The notes: a model not told the origin generated them from the sequence alone. Positions 9,467-18,885 are shown, counted from the stretch's first letter. The stretch is DNA of 64,000 nucleotides from Candidatus Binatia bacterium (GCA_035544215.1 DATKHY010000003.1:1-64000); one strand, 5' to 3'. Numbers and translations are program-made.

Positions 9467-9673
9467 GTGAACGATATGGAACGCGTCTGGAAACGAATTA
9501 AGACCACGGCGGCGAGGTTCGCTAGGCGCAAAGCCGTCGTTGGCGAGGCTGAATCGCGAGATACCGTCCTCGAAATCTGCCGCTCGGAAAATGCGAAGTC
9601 GCCACCCCCCGAGGCTGTAGACTACCTGACGGCCGAATTGCTGCGGCTCACCCGAGAGGGCCAGAACAACTAG
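9467..9673 (+). CDS. Small hypothetical protein
   Basis: A 68-residue charged, mostly helical product (begins MNDMERVWKRIK; contains EAVDYLTAELLRL). The GTG start has a strong ACGAGGAGG ribosome site at an ideal distance, which is the main reason to accept it. No signal peptide or membrane segment. Not recognised. Confidence 0.5.
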   Translation: MNDMERVWKRIKTTAARFARRKAVVGEAESRDTVLEICRSENAKSPPPEAVDYLTAELLRLTREGQNN

Positions 9674-9922
9674 GCCGAGCGCGTCACGCTGGAAGGCTAC
9701 CCCCTCTTCCCTGAAGTTGCGCTTTACGCTTCGACGCCGGATGCATCTCGCCGTGCTCGGACGCGCAGTTGGCGAATGAGTTCCAGACATTCATTGCGTC
9801 ACGCACCGCTCTGCCAGCGAACCGAGCACGTACGCTTTTAACGCCCGGCCGCGGCCCAAAGTCCGCCCGCGCCATCCGACGCTACCGCCAAGAGATCGTC
9901 GAAGCTTTGCGGCTGTTGCGGC

Positions 9923-10063
9923 CCTCCAAACCTCGTCGTTATCTGGGGACCGAATAACAGCGTAATTTGTGCGTATCCGAACGATCTCGTTTCCCCCGGT
10001 AACTACGAGCTCGACCCTGCGACACTCACGATCCAGTCCTTGAACACGTCGCCTAGTCCGTGA
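9923..10063 (+). pseudogene. C-terminal remnant of a secreted or propeller-like protein
   Basis: Reading from 9923 in the frame that stops with TGA at 10061-10063 gives a protein-like text (NLVVIWGPNNSVICAYPND, then SPGNYELDPATLTIQSLN). It resembles a propeller tail where a strand ending VYPND precedes the terminal sequence. There is no start codon or upstream homologous text, so it is most likely a leftover 3' end. The assignment is weak. Confidence 0.3.
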
Positions 10064-10075
10064 TCGTATCGCGGG

Positions 10076-11710
10076 CTACGATCCAGTGCGAGGTCCGAGT
10101 CTTGCGTTCTCGGGAATCATCTCAATGAGCCGCTGGTTCTGGACCCAAGTATTCAAAAGATTCAAGGCAGGAAAGCTCAGGTTCGTTAGCAGGCGATCCT
10201 CGCGCCAACTGCCCGTCCTCGCCTCGTACATGCTGTGATCGGCGCCGGGAATGACGCCGATCGTGTAGTTTTCGTTCCCCGCCTCGGCCATCGTCTTCGC
10301 GAATAAGGCGATGTTCTCATCGGGATCGCCGATGGTATCGTGCTGCGCGAACAAAAGCAGAACCGGCCCCGTAAAACGCCGCCAGAATTCGGTAGGTTGA
10401 ACGGCACCCGACTCGCGCCAAAACTTCCATGCACTGGAGCTTTTCGACGCTGGCGGACCGACGTAGGGGTCCGGAAACCACGGACGGTTTGCATATTTCG
10501 TGTAGGCCGCCGCATACGCGTCCCAATCTTGGCCCGTCCGCGCGTAGTGAAACTTGAGGCGCTGAAAAGCAACCGCATCGGCGATGTCACGTTCGTTGAA
10601 ACCATCGACGCGCATCATCCTTGCAGTTCGCTCTATCTCTTCGGTGTTCGCGTCGACGATGCTGCCCGACTCATTCACAATGAATCCGACGCCGTTCTCT
10701 AGAGTCGCGACTTTTGGCGCGATGATCCCACCTTGGCTCATCCCCCAGATTCCGGTCCGCGCGGGATCGATGCCGGGTTGCTGTTTAAGAAACCGAAACG
10801 CCGCCGCGGCCACCTGCTCAACGCCGTTGTCCCCTGCCGCACCGCTGGAATCGCCGACGCCCCGCTTGTCGAAACTCAACACGACAAAGCCCAAGCGGGC
10901 AAACTGATCGGCGACGAAATCTTCGAGCGCGTAAAAGCCGCTTCGCGGCTGCCCGTTCGAACCCGACAGAAGGAGAACAGCGGGAAACCGGCCCACCCCC
11001 GGCGGTCGTCGCAGCGTTCCGGATATGCGCGCGCCGAGGGCATCGAAAGTTACGTCTGCTAAATTGGCGACGGTTACTCGGTGAAGCATCGCGGTCGCGC
11101 CGTCGACGGCAAATGTGAGATCGTTCGCCCCGAAGCTAAACTGGGCGGTCACGGCCACCGGAGCGTAAATAAGCAGGGATGGACCCCCAAAGAACGACCC
11201 GTTTGAAAGCGGATAAAGCCGGCCTGTTCTTCCAGTCAAGCGATCGAAGAAGTAGAGGGCCCCGAGCGACTCACCGATGACGACGTCGTGGCCGTGCCCA
11301 TCGGAGAAATCACCGGTGAACGGAAGCAGATCGCTTCGGCCCATCTTTCGTAGCGGCCAAAGGTCGAATACACCCTGGCTTATCCCGAAGCGGTAGCTGC
11401 CTTGGAATCGTTCGCCCGAAAGTGCGCCCGCCATGAATAGCGTAGCGCCGTCCTTGAGAGCCGTGATCGTCGTCGTTCCGTTCGCTGTCGATCCTGAGGC
11501 AGGAAACGCAGTTTCCCCCTCTTTTGGGAAGGCGATCGTCGCCTGCTGAACGCCTTTGCCGTCGTGCCAAAGCGTGACGACCAAATACAACGTCTGCGTG
11601 CCATCTTGTACGACCCCCGCCCACGAACCATCAAGCCCCGACGGTGGGCTCGCGACCGCGAAAAGACACGAGAACAGAACGTTCCCAAGGGTCGCAAAGA
11701 TGCGCGACAT
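10076..11710 (-). CDS. Secreted alpha/beta hydrolase (dienelactone hydrolase / S9-like)
   Basis: This 544-residue protein has a signal peptide (cut near AVASPPSG). The N-terminal half is a beta-rich lipocalin-like region (GSWAGVVQDGTQTLYLVVTL, RFQGSYRFG). The C-terminal alpha/beta-hydrolase domain starts near residue 228 (ARISGTLRRPPG). Catalytic triad candidates are Ser325 in GMSQGG, Asp in HDTIGDP and His in PGADHSMYE. A DKRGVGDSSG loop is typical of the family. The layout matches exported carboxylesterases/peptidases annotated as alpha/beta hydrolase with an N-terminal accessory domain. Start ATG at 11708-11710. Substrate unknown. Confidence 0.82.
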   Translation of the reverse strand: MSRIFATLGNVLFSCLFAVASPPSGLDGSWAGVVQDGTQTLYLVVTLWHDGKGVQQATIAFPKEGETAFPASGSTANGTTTITALKDGATLFMAGALSGERFQGSYRFGISQGVFDLWPLRKMGRSDLLPFTGDFSDGHGHDVVIGESLGALYFFDRLTGRTGRLYPLSNGSFFGGPSLLIYAPVAVTAQFSFGANDLTFAVDGATAMLHRVTVANLADVTFDALGARISGTLRRPPGVGRFPAVLLLSGSNGQPRSGFYALEDFVADQFARLGFVVLSFDKRGVGDSSGAAGDNGVEQVAAAAFRFLKQQPGIDPARTGIWGMSQGGIIAPKVATLENGVGFIVNESGSIVDANTEEIERTARMMRVDGFNERDIADAVAFQRLKFHYARTGQDWDAYAAAYTKYANRPWFPDPYVGPPASKSSSAWKFWRESGAVQPTEFWRRFTGPVLLLFAQHDTIGDPDENIALFAKTMAEAGNENYTIGVIPGADHSMYEARTGSWREDRLLTNLSFPALNLLNTWVQNQRLIEMIPENARLGPRTGS

Positions 11711-11899
11711 TTTACTGAATCATAGTACGTAAGGTCGCTAAGGCGATTTGACTAACGTTTGCTAAGGAAGTTTGCGCGTCCTTTTCGGATTCGGAAACGC
11801 GCTATCAACTTTTATCAAATACTGAGCGATTCGTTTGGCGCGTGAGACACGATTACAATAAAGGAGCGGCTAAACTACGCTGGCGAACGGGACGATGTC

Positions 11900-12772
11900 A
11901 TGAGTGCCGTACTTTCGCGGAGACGGTTTGTCGTGGTCTCTGCGAGCATAGCAGTAGCGGCGTGGCCGAAATGGGCGCACGGCGAGGGCGCGTTTATTCA
12001 GGACGCGGCTTGGTCGCCCGACGGCACACAGCTCTTATTCTCGAAGGGCGACGTACGAGGGCCAATGCATCTATTTCTCATCCGTAGCGATGGCTCGGCT
12101 TTACGGCAGATCACGGCCGGTGCATCGGTCAACGTGTTCGGCGCCTGGTCGCCCGACGGCACCCGCATTGCATTCCGCTCGAACCGAGACGGCGCGAACG
12201 AGCTTTACCTCATGCAGCCCGACGGTAACGATATTCGCCGGCTGACGTTTGGTGGAGCGCCCAATACTTTTCCGTCATGGTCGCCCGCCGGGCCGATCGC
12301 CTTCAATTCGAAGCGCACGGGAACGTGGCAGATCTTTGAGGTCGCCCCCGGTAAGACGCCGGTGCAGATCACAAATAGCGCTTGGAACAACGAGAACCCC
12401 ACCTACTCGCCGGATGGCCAGCTCATCGCGTTTCAATCGAACCGCCGACGACGTGAAGCGATTTACGTCATCAGTAGTGATGGTAGCAGCGAGCGCGTCA
12501 TATCGGGACCGCAGCCCTTCTGCATCTTTCCCTCTTGGAGAACGAGCGACGTCCTAACCTTCAGCTCAAGTGCAAGTGCGGACAGCCCGGCCGACAGCAT
12601 CGATGCGGTGAGCCTCGAGACAGGTGCAGTGAGCAAACTTCCGGTTAAACCCGGCTTCTTCGTACGCTGGGACCGGGATGGACGTCAGGCCGCCATCATT
12701 AGCGGAACGTACCCGCAGAGCAACCTATTCCGCTGCAACCTGGACGGGACAAACGTCGTCGAGATCGCCTAG
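11900..12772 (+). CDS. TolB-like PD40 beta-propeller protein with twin-arginine-type signal
   Basis: The 290-residue product begins with SRRRFVVVSASIAVAAWPKWAHG, an RR-led hydrophobic segment compatible with Tat or Sec export. The body contains classical PD40/WD40-like repeats of the TolB C-terminal type: AAWSPDGTQLLFSKG, GAWSPDGTRIAFRSNRDG, PTYSPDGQLIAFQSN, each followed by IYxxxSDGS-like strands. It is shorter than TolB (about 430 residues) and lacks the TolB N-terminal domain, so it is not the Tol-Pal subunit itself. It lies 26 bp before the M3 homologue and is probably co-transcribed with it. Confidence 0.82.
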   Translation: MSAVLSRRRFVVVSASIAVAAWPKWAHGEGAFIQDAAWSPDGTQLLFSKGDVRGPMHLFLIRSDGSALRQITAGASVNVFGAWSPDGTRIAFRSNRDGANELYLMQPDGNDIRRLTFGGAPNTFPSWSPAGPIAFNSKRTGTWQIFEVAPGKTPVQITNSAWNNENPTYSPDGQLIAFQSNRRRREAIYVISSDGSSERVISGPQPFCIFPSWRTSDVLTFSSSASADSPADSIDAVSLETGAVSKLPVKPGFFVRWDRDGRQAAIISGTYPQSNLFRCNLDGTNVVEIA

Positions 12773-12798
12773 ACAAATTGACGAAGGGATCGCCCGGG

Positions 12799-14649
12799 AT
12801 GGTCGCGATGGTATTCGCTGCTCTTTCGTTCACCTTGATTGGCGCATCGGTACCAGACGCGCAACCGAATGACGCTGTGCGTGCCGGCGCCTACGTCTGG
12901 AATCTTACGCCTCTATTCGCATCAGATGTGGCCTGGGAAGCCGAGCGGCAAGACATCGTGCGGCGCCTGGCGGTCATCGGCCAGCTCCGCGGTATGATGC
13001 ACGACGAGGCAACCTTCACCGATGTGATGAGCCAAACAACGAAGCTTCGTCAAGACGTCGCGAATCTCGCAAATTACGCGCTCCTCGAATCATTACTCGA
13101 CGTTGATTCTGCGGAACTTCAAGCGCGATATGCGGGTGCAGCCGCGCTCGAAGCCAACGTCTTGGCGACGCTCTCCTTCGTCGACGACGACGTGCGCAAG
13201 CTGGGGCCAGAGCAAATTGCGGCATTTCTACGCGTCGATCCCCGGCTGGACAAGTACCAGGTTAGGCTTCACACCATCTTCGTTGAGTCCCCACACGCAC
13301 CGTCCCCCGCGTCCGCGTCGGCAGAAGCCGGACTCGTAAACTGGCAGGCGTCTAGCGGCAAGGTCTGGCTGTCGATGTTCGAGCGGAGCATCGCGTGGCC
13401 TAGGTTTCAACTCGACGTGAGAACGTCGGTGCGTCTAGACCGCGGCGAATACAATTTGCTGCGTGCATCTCCAAAGGCCGGTACGCGGCGAGCGGCCGCG
13501 AACGAATACTTCGGAGAGCTGCAAACCTTCGCAGATACGTTTGGGGTTGTGCTGACCCAGCGAGTCGCCGCGGATCTCGCTCTGGCGCGCTTCCGGAAGT
13601 TCGACACGGGTTTGGAAGCGGCGCAGTTCGACGAGGGCATGCCGCCGGCCGCGACCAAAGCCATGATTGACTCGGCCCACAGCCACGTCGGTTTGCTGCA
13701 TCGGTACGTCGCACTTCGAATGCGCGCGCTGGCAATAGCGCATCCGTCCTTCTACGACCTGTACGGGACACCCCCAACCACCGCGCACGTGTTCACCGTG
13801 CCAGAGACTCTCGCCATCACCCGAGCCGCGGCTGCACCTCTGGGGCCGAGCTATCAAGCGCGCATGGATCGCGAACTTGCCAGACCGTGGCTGCATGCAC
13901 CGCCGTGGCCGCAGAAACGCGATACCTATGGGAATTGGGGAAATTTTATTGCCGGAAAGCCGACATTCGGCTTCATTCGGTACCAAGGAAGCCTTCTCGA
14001 CTCGTGGCGCCTTTCGGGCCTCATCTTCTCACTGATGGTCAAGACAAACATTCCCCGGGACCGTCCCGGCGATCAGCGCGAAGATCCAGGCATCTATGGA
14101 AACGGCGTCCTCATGGCCGGCCAGTTGCTGCATGACGACTATCTCGTCGAACACGCGGTCAGCAAGGCCGATCGCATCGACTATTTGCTGGCTGATCTCG
14201 AGCACATGGTCTCGGATTGCTTCGACGACGTGCGTCTTACGGAGTTTGTCGCGGGCGTCGAAGCCGAGATTGAGGTGGGTTCCACTCCAAGCAGCTCCGA
14301 CATCTCCGGCCTCTACGGACGGCTGCTGCGCTCCTATTACGGCAGCGATCTCGCCATCGATCCCGTTTTCGACCTTGGCTGGATTTCGGAGCCGTATTTG
14401 TTTTACGGCTACATTTCACAGCACTTTCCCGCGTCGATGGCTTCGGCGAGCCTCCTCGTAGAGCGCGCTCGAGCTAATGACGCGCTGGCCATCCGCGGCT
14501 TCGACCAAGTGCGGGGTCGGTTCGACAGTGACTATTCGTACGATCTTTTGAAAGCGGCCGGCGTCGACCTCGCGACCCGTGTTCCGTACGACGCGGCATT
14601 TGCACGCATGAAGCACCAGCTTGACGAACTCGAAGCAAACCTGCAATAA
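12799..14649 (+). CDS. M3-family (oligopeptidase F-like) homologue lacking the HEXXH zinc motif
   Basis: The ATG at 12799 is preferred (GAAGGGA upstream) over an in-frame TTG at 12778. The 616-residue protein has a signal peptide and the long helical body of PepF/M3 peptidases, including the WNLTPLFASDVAWEAE start, RTSVRLDRGEYNLLRAS, and RYQGSLLDSWRLSGLIFSLM near residues 394-413. In PepF the last segment reads QGTLDDVFTLAHELGH; here the HELGH position reads GLIFS. The downstream glutamate-containing helix is also altered (IYGNGVLMAGQLLHDDYL). Zinc binding by the usual residues is thus impossible, so it is probably a non-catalytic homologue. Likely operon with the TolB-like gene. Confidence 0.75.
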   Translation: MVAMVFAALSFTLIGASVPDAQPNDAVRAGAYVWNLTPLFASDVAWEAERQDIVRRLAVIGQLRGMMHDEATFTDVMSQTTKLRQDVANLANYALLESLLDVDSAELQARYAGAAALEANVLATLSFVDDDVRKLGPEQIAAFLRVDPRLDKYQVRLHTIFVESPHAPSPASASAEAGLVNWQASSGKVWLSMFERSIAWPRFQLDVRTSVRLDRGEYNLLRASPKAGTRRAAANEYFGELQTFADTFGVVLTQRVAADLALARFRKFDTGLEAAQFDEGMPPAATKAMIDSAHSHVGLLHRYVALRMRALAIAHPSFYDLYGTPPTTAHVFTVPETLAITRAAAAPLGPSYQARMDRELARPWLHAPPWPQKRDTYGNWGNFIAGKPTFGFIRYQGSLLDSWRLSGLIFSLMVKTNIPRDRPGDQREDPGIYGNGVLMAGQLLHDDYLVEHAVSKADRIDYLLADLEHMVSDCFDDVRLTEFVAGVEAEIEVGSTPSSSDISGLYGRLLRSYYGSDLAIDPVFDLGWISEPYLFYGYISQHFPASMASASLLVERARANDALAIRGFDQVRGRFDSDYSYDLLKAAGVDLATRVPYDAAFARMKHQLDELEANLQ

Positions 14650-14669
14650 AACTTCACGGCAGTCGCACG

Positions 14670-14930
14670 ACGCCTCAACGCGGAGGCGCCCCCGACGTAG
14701 TAGGCGATGCCTGCCGGGCTGTTCATCCCCAGTCGGAACTCGTGCCAGGGCTCGGTGGATCCGGGCTTAAAGACCACGACCGCGGGTGTACTGCTTTCGG
14801 AGACGTAGACGTAACCTGTCTTGTTGACGATTACGTCGGCCGGGGCGTTCATTTTGGTGATCGTCTGGTATGGCTGACCCTGACCGGCCCTGTACTCCTT
14901 GACGTCGCCGTAGGCGCTGGACGCGGTACC
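14670..14930. repeat. Direct repeat copy 2 (propeller gene 3' segment)
   Basis: This is the longer copy of the segment at 7657-7849. It includes the 67-base block 14765-14831 that copy 1 lacks. The two copies are about 7 kb apart in the same orientation. Confidence 0.85.
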
Positions 14931-14985
14931 AAATTCGTGACGTAGAGTGTGCCCTTCGTGTCGCGCCAGTACGATGCCGTGCAGC
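14670..14985 (-). pseudogene. Fragment of a beta-propeller gene (subfamily C), frameshifted
   Basis: The reverse strand encodes the last two blades of the propeller type at 7662-8329: LHGIVLA, then (in a shifted frame) DTKGTLYVTN, then DVKEYRAGQGQPYQTITKMN, YVYVSESSTPAVVVFKPG and SPAGIAYYV. Frame breaks occur near 14955-14935 and near 14690, and everything 5' of the fragment is missing. It retains the 67 bases lost in the other copy. It ends abruptly against the unrelated plus-strand pseudogene at 14988. Confidence 0.7.
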
Positions 14986-14987
14986 AT

Positions 14988-15401
14988 ATGCTCGGACAAT
15001 ACGAGAGCGACGCGATCTCTACTTCGCGCCTCTACGTGTACGAGGATTTAGCCGGGCATATGCTGGATCCGGGATATCGTGAACAGATCCGTTCCGGACG
15101 TATTGCGCCAACTTCGCACCCAGAGTTTCTGGTTGGAAGATTCCTTAATAAGCTTAGCACCTTGATTTCCGCGGGCGTCATCGATAGTGAAATCGCGCTT
15201 GCGCAGTTCGCGCAGGCAGCGCCACGCTTGTGGGAATGCTTGCTGGCGGTGATCGCTCTACGTCGGTCGTGATTCCCGAGTTTTTGGCGCGGTTTCGAGT
15301 CGTTCGTCGTACTTTGCCGATCTGTGGATTACGAGAAGTACCCCCTGAGTTTATCGGTCGCACACCGCGCCGGCTACGGAGCGGTTGGACGCGCGCCTTG
15401 A
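14988..15401 (+). pseudogene. Unknown helical protein gene interrupted by an in-frame TGA
   Basis: From ATG 14988 the frame reads MLGQYESDAISTSRLYVYED, then HPEFLVGRFLNKLSTLISAG and AQAAPRLWECLLAVIALRRS, and stops at TGA 15270-15272. The same frame then continues with clearly protein-like text (FWRGFESFVVLCRSVDYEKY, PLSLSVAHRAGYGAVGRAP) to a TGA at 15399-15401. A C-to-T change of an Arg codon would explain the internal stop. The 5' end abuts the propeller fragment, so the start may also be lost. I do not recognise the family. Confidence 0.5.
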
Positions 15402-16026
15402 CGGAAGTGCAAACCACGAGCGAGTTGGCATACGATGCGACAGGCCACCAAAACCTTTCGCCTCCGGCAGGCTGACGCGGCTTTCGGGGCGGCCTCCGCT
15501 TCTCCAAACATCGACTCGCCTTTTCAATATCAAGCGTTAGGTTGCACGCCTGCGCGTCATAGGCCCAACGGGCGCGAACTTCGGTAAGGCTGTGCACCGA
15601 GAGGATTTGCGAGAGCCGGAAGTAGGCGCCTCCAGCGTGTCATGCGACGTGGTACTTCCCTGAGTAGCCGAGGCTTCGGTTTTTCCAGAGGCATTCCAGC
15701 GGGATCAATAATCATCAAATCACAACATGAGACGACGGGGAATTTAGCCTTCTACGTGATCGATTGCCTACCGACTGTCAGTTCCGCTCTCTTGCCACGG
15801 TCGATGACTGAGCGCCCTGTGACGTTGCCACATTTAGGCGAGCAGCGTCACGTGTCGGGCGTGCGCTTGCCCCTCCGTAATCCAGTTGACGCTGTAACTC
15901 GCATCGATCCGACGCTCGGCGCGTGTGCTAGAATCAATGCGCAGATGAAGGTCGTGAACTCTGGCCGACGGGGTCCCTTCCGAAGCGTCGGCCACGTGCA
16001 GCTTGCACTGCTAATCGGGGAAGAGG
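15402..16026. other. Intergenic stretch without a supported gene
   Basis: These 625 bases contain only reading frames with non-protein-like composition (for example 15642-16052 in +). No hairpin terminator, repeat or RNA gene was recognised. The promoter of the large LuxR-type regulator must lie in its right half. Confidence 0.4.
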
Positions 16027-18795
16027 ATGATGCACGCCTCTTTCATGCTTGAAGTTATGTCCCCTGTGGCTCTGTCGTCACCGCTTCAGGGTGGGCTGTG
16101 GCAGTTCGTGGGGCGTCGGCGGGAGCTCGCGGAGCTTCACGAGTGCGTGTGCAACGCAGCTCGGGGAGTTCCAGGCGTGGTCTCGATTTTCGGCCCGGCT
16201 GGAATTGGAAAGACCCGACTCCTCGCAGAATTCGAACGAGCAGAGGGCATCCCCATCTTTCGGATCCACTGCAGGGAAACTGAGATGGAGCCCCTCGCGG
16301 CGATTAGTCGGCTTCTGGACCAACTGCGGTCAATCTCGCACCTTGCCGACCACGCACAGCCACCGGCAACCATGGGAGAGTTGTTCCGTTGCATCCTCGA
16401 CGAGCTGCGTAAGGTTTGCGCTGCAAAAGTCTGCGCGCTTGTAATTGAAGATGCCCATTGGGCCGCCCCTGATGTGAGGGCGTTCGTGAATTACGTCATT
16501 GATGTAATGAACGTCCTAGAATCCAAACCACGCATCCTAATACTCGTGACTTTCCGCGAATTCTCAGTCGCCGACTCGGCTCGTGCTGGATTCATCGAAA
16601 CCCTACTACAACGCGAAAAGCATGCGCTTCAGCTACCGCCTCTTTCAGTGGGCGAAATTGCGGCAATGGTCCCCGCGTACCGCTTTACCGAGCGCATTTT
16701 CTATGAACTAGTTAGGCTTTCAGAAGGAAACCCGCTGTACGTCGAGGAGTTGATCCCAGTGTTGCGCGAGGGCGGAGTCGGGTCGCTGCCCTTGCGAGTT
16801 CAGACCGCGACGCGCACTGCGCTGGCAACGCTTAGCACCAATGCGCGCCGGGCTCTGTACGCTGCTTCCGTGATCGGAGTCCATTTTTCTTTCGAAGATG
16901 TTGCGGCGCTCTGCGACACTCCGAATGATGCGCTACTCGACGCTTTACAAGAGGCGAGCGACAACCGCTTCGTTCAGCCCGGGCCCTCCAGCTCAACGTA
17001 TCGCTTCCGTCATGCGCTGATCCGAGAGATCGTCTATAATGCGCTGCTGCCGGCCAATGCGACGCGGTTGCATCGTCGGGCGGCTCGCGCGATCGCCGGG
17101 TCACGTCGCTGCCGGGATCACCTCGCTGAGCTCGCCGCTCACTGCGAGCGCGCTGGCTGGCCTGGACGTGCGTCAATCCTCTTTCTTCGTTCCGGCACGG
17201 CGGCCGAAGAACTCCACGATTTCGAATCGGCAGCATCGGCCTATCTGCGCGCGCGGTCCAACGCGCCGTCGCATGATGCGCGGCTCGCGGTGTTGGCGGC
17301 GCGCCATGCAAACTGCCTGTTTGCGATTGGAGCTTTGGAAGAAGCTGCCGACGCATTCGCTGAAGCGGCGGCCCTCTACGACGCACTTGGGTCCGTTGAG
17401 ATGGCCGCTAACTTCGTAGACCGCCGATCGATATGTCTCGAACGAATCGGCGAACCCCAAAGGGCCCTACGCGAGCTTGACGCCATGCTGCTGCGGACAA
17501 AAAATACCCTCCCCGAAGTCGCCGCTAGGGTCGTCCTGGCGGGAGCCTCACTCTCACAAGCTTACCGACCACTGCTTGCCCGAGAATACGATAAGTGGTG
17601 CACTCATATGCAACATGTGCGACGGCCGCAAGCCTCCGCTTATCATCGCATGGCTGAAATGAAATTTGAAGCTATTCGTGATGTCCAAGAAGGTCGGTGG
17701 TCAAAGGGAATGCGAGCCTTCGATCGAGCGCTGGAGCTGGTAGGTCGCCTGGGTGACGCCGAGGATAAGTTCGATACGGCGGTCATGGCCGCAAAATACC
17801 ACGCTTTAGGAGGCGACATAGCACGATCCTCAGCGCTCTTTCGACACGCATACGCCATCGGCAAGTCCGAAAACAGTACCTGGATGCAGCATCTGGCCGG
17901 AACGCGTCTCGTAAGGCTTTTAGTGTTCAGCGGTTGCCTCGGCGAAGCTCGGATGTTGCTAGAGCGCTGCGTCGAACTGCCCGCATACTCACACTTGATG
18001 CAAATTAGCGTGGCGACGAACGCACTCCTGCTTGGGGTGCTTCAAGACGACGCCAACCTTGTCGATCGTTTCCTAGATCAACGCTATATTGATATGGGAC
18101 TTCGCTATCCATCGAGCGCGGTGCTCTGCGACATTGGATTTTCATATGGCATCGCTTTGCGTTCGCGAAATCGGATTGCCGAGGCGCGCGAACTGGTCTC
18201 GAAGATCCTAGACCACGTTCACCAACCGTGGGAGGCGCGCCCCTTTCTGGCCATGACTTCCCTTTGGGGGGCGGCAAGAGAAGCTAACCGGGCGCAACAG
18301 CTTTTGACAACCTCGATGCACGTACCGGGGGCGAGAGGTTACGTCCATTTGTGCGTTGGCCACGCACGTCAGCGATCGAAGGATCCTCGTGCGCGTCATG
18401 ATGGGAAACGCGCCGCGCAGGAGTTTCATAACAGCGGGCTGAGGCTTTTTGAAGCCATGGCTTATGAGCTGGCCCAGGACCGCAAACGCGCTGTAGCGCT
18501 CTATCAGAGTTGTGGTTCAGTGTACGACATCGCTCGCTTAACCGGACTGCGCTCAAATGACGAGCTCTTCACAGTGCGTCAGGCTCAGATCGTCGAGCTC
18601 GTTATCCGTGGCGAGACCAATAAGAGAATCGCCGAGGCACTCGGCATTGCAACCGGAACGGTTGGTGCGCACTTAGCAATTATTTATCGAAACCATGGGG
18701 TCTCGTCGAGGGCACAACTCGTCGCCAGCGTTTTGGCGAGGCGCAATCCCGGCCCGCATGCTCATGCAGGGCCTCCGGCCTCATTAAGCCACTAA
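16027..18795 (+). CDS. LAL-type LuxR regulator (AAA ATPase - TPR - LuxR HTH)
   Basis: This encodes 922 residues. The N-terminal ATPase has Walker A GPAGIGKT (residues 56-63) after FVGRRRELAELH, and a Walker B-like ALVIEDAHWA. A long helical TPR-like middle follows. A GerE/LuxR helix-turn-helix closes the protein (LFTVRQAQIVELVIRGETNK, then ALGIATGTVGAHLAIIYR). This is the standard large ATP-binding LuxR (MalT-like) layout, so it should activate transcription on ligand binding. Several ATG codons (16027, 16030, 16045, 16057) could be the start; GGGGAAGAGG lies just upstream of the first. The propeller-propeller-S53 cassette follows in the same direction and is its likely target. Confidence 0.87.
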   Translation: MMHASFMLEVMSPVALSSPLQGGLWQFVGRRRELAELHECVCNAARGVPGVVSIFGPAGIGKTRLLAEFERAEGIPIFRIHCRETEMEPLAAISRLLDQLRSISHLADHAQPPATMGELFRCILDELRKVCAAKVCALVIEDAHWAAPDVRAFVNYVIDVMNVLESKPRILILVTFREFSVADSARAGFIETLLQREKHALQLPPLSVGEIAAMVPAYRFTERIFYELVRLSEGNPLYVEELIPVLREGGVGSLPLRVQTATRTALATLSTNARRALYAASVIGVHFSFEDVAALCDTPNDALLDALQEASDNRFVQPGPSSSTYRFRHALIREIVYNALLPANATRLHRRAARAIAGSRRCRDHLAELAAHCERAGWPGRASILFLRSGTAAEELHDFESAASAYLRARSNAPSHDARLAVLAARHANCLFAIGALEEAADAFAEAAALYDALGSVEMAANFVDRRSICLERIGEPQRALRELDAMLLRTKNTLPEVAARVVLAGASLSQAYRPLLAREYDKWCTHMQHVRRPQASAYHRMAEMKFEAIRDVQEGRWSKGMRAFDRALELVGRLGDAEDKFDTAVMAAKYHALGGDIARSSALFRHAYAIGKSENSTWMQHLAGTRLVRLLVFSGCLGEARMLLERCVELPAYSHLMQISVATNALLLGVLQDDANLVDRFLDQRYIDMGLRYPSSAVLCDIGFSYGIALRSRNRIAEARELVSKILDHVHQPWEARPFLAMTSLWGAAREANRAQQLLTTSMHVPGARGYVHLCVGHARQRSKDPRARHDGKRAAQEFHNSGLRLFEAMAYELAQDRKRAVALYQSCGSVYDIARLTGLRSNDELFTVRQAQIVELVIRGETNKRIAEALGIATGTVGAHLAIIYRNHGVSSRAQLVASVLARRNPGPHAHAGPPASLSH

Positions 18796-18809
18796 GCAAA
18801 TGCTATAGT
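18781..18809 (+). promoter_or_regulatory. Possible extended -10 promoter for the propeller cassette
   Basis: TGCTATAGT at 18801-18809 fits an extended -10 element (TGnTATAGT); the position 17 bases upstream (TCATTA) is a poor -35. It lies between the regulator stop and the lipoprotein start at 18886, as expected for a regulator-dependent promoter. Confidence 0.35.
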
Positions 18810-18885
18810 GCTCTTCCCGCTTAAGACATGTTAGCGTAGAAGGATCTAATTGCAGGTCGTAACCGACCGAGCGGGAGATCACGAT

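Noticed and set aside
9769-9957. Short plus-strand frame starting with TTG
   Set aside because: No ribosome site, Arg-rich text and no similarity to anything recognised; it also runs over the C-terminal remnant at 9923.
15270-15272. TGA as a recoded codon (selenocysteine or Trp)
   Set aside because: Other genes in the window use TGA as a normal stop, no SECIS-like hairpin was apparent, and the neighbourhood is full of pseudogenes; a nonsense mutation is simpler.
15642-16052. Plus-strand frame upstream of the LuxR-type regulator
   Set aside because: Residue composition is not protein-like, no ribosome site, and it overlaps the regulator start.
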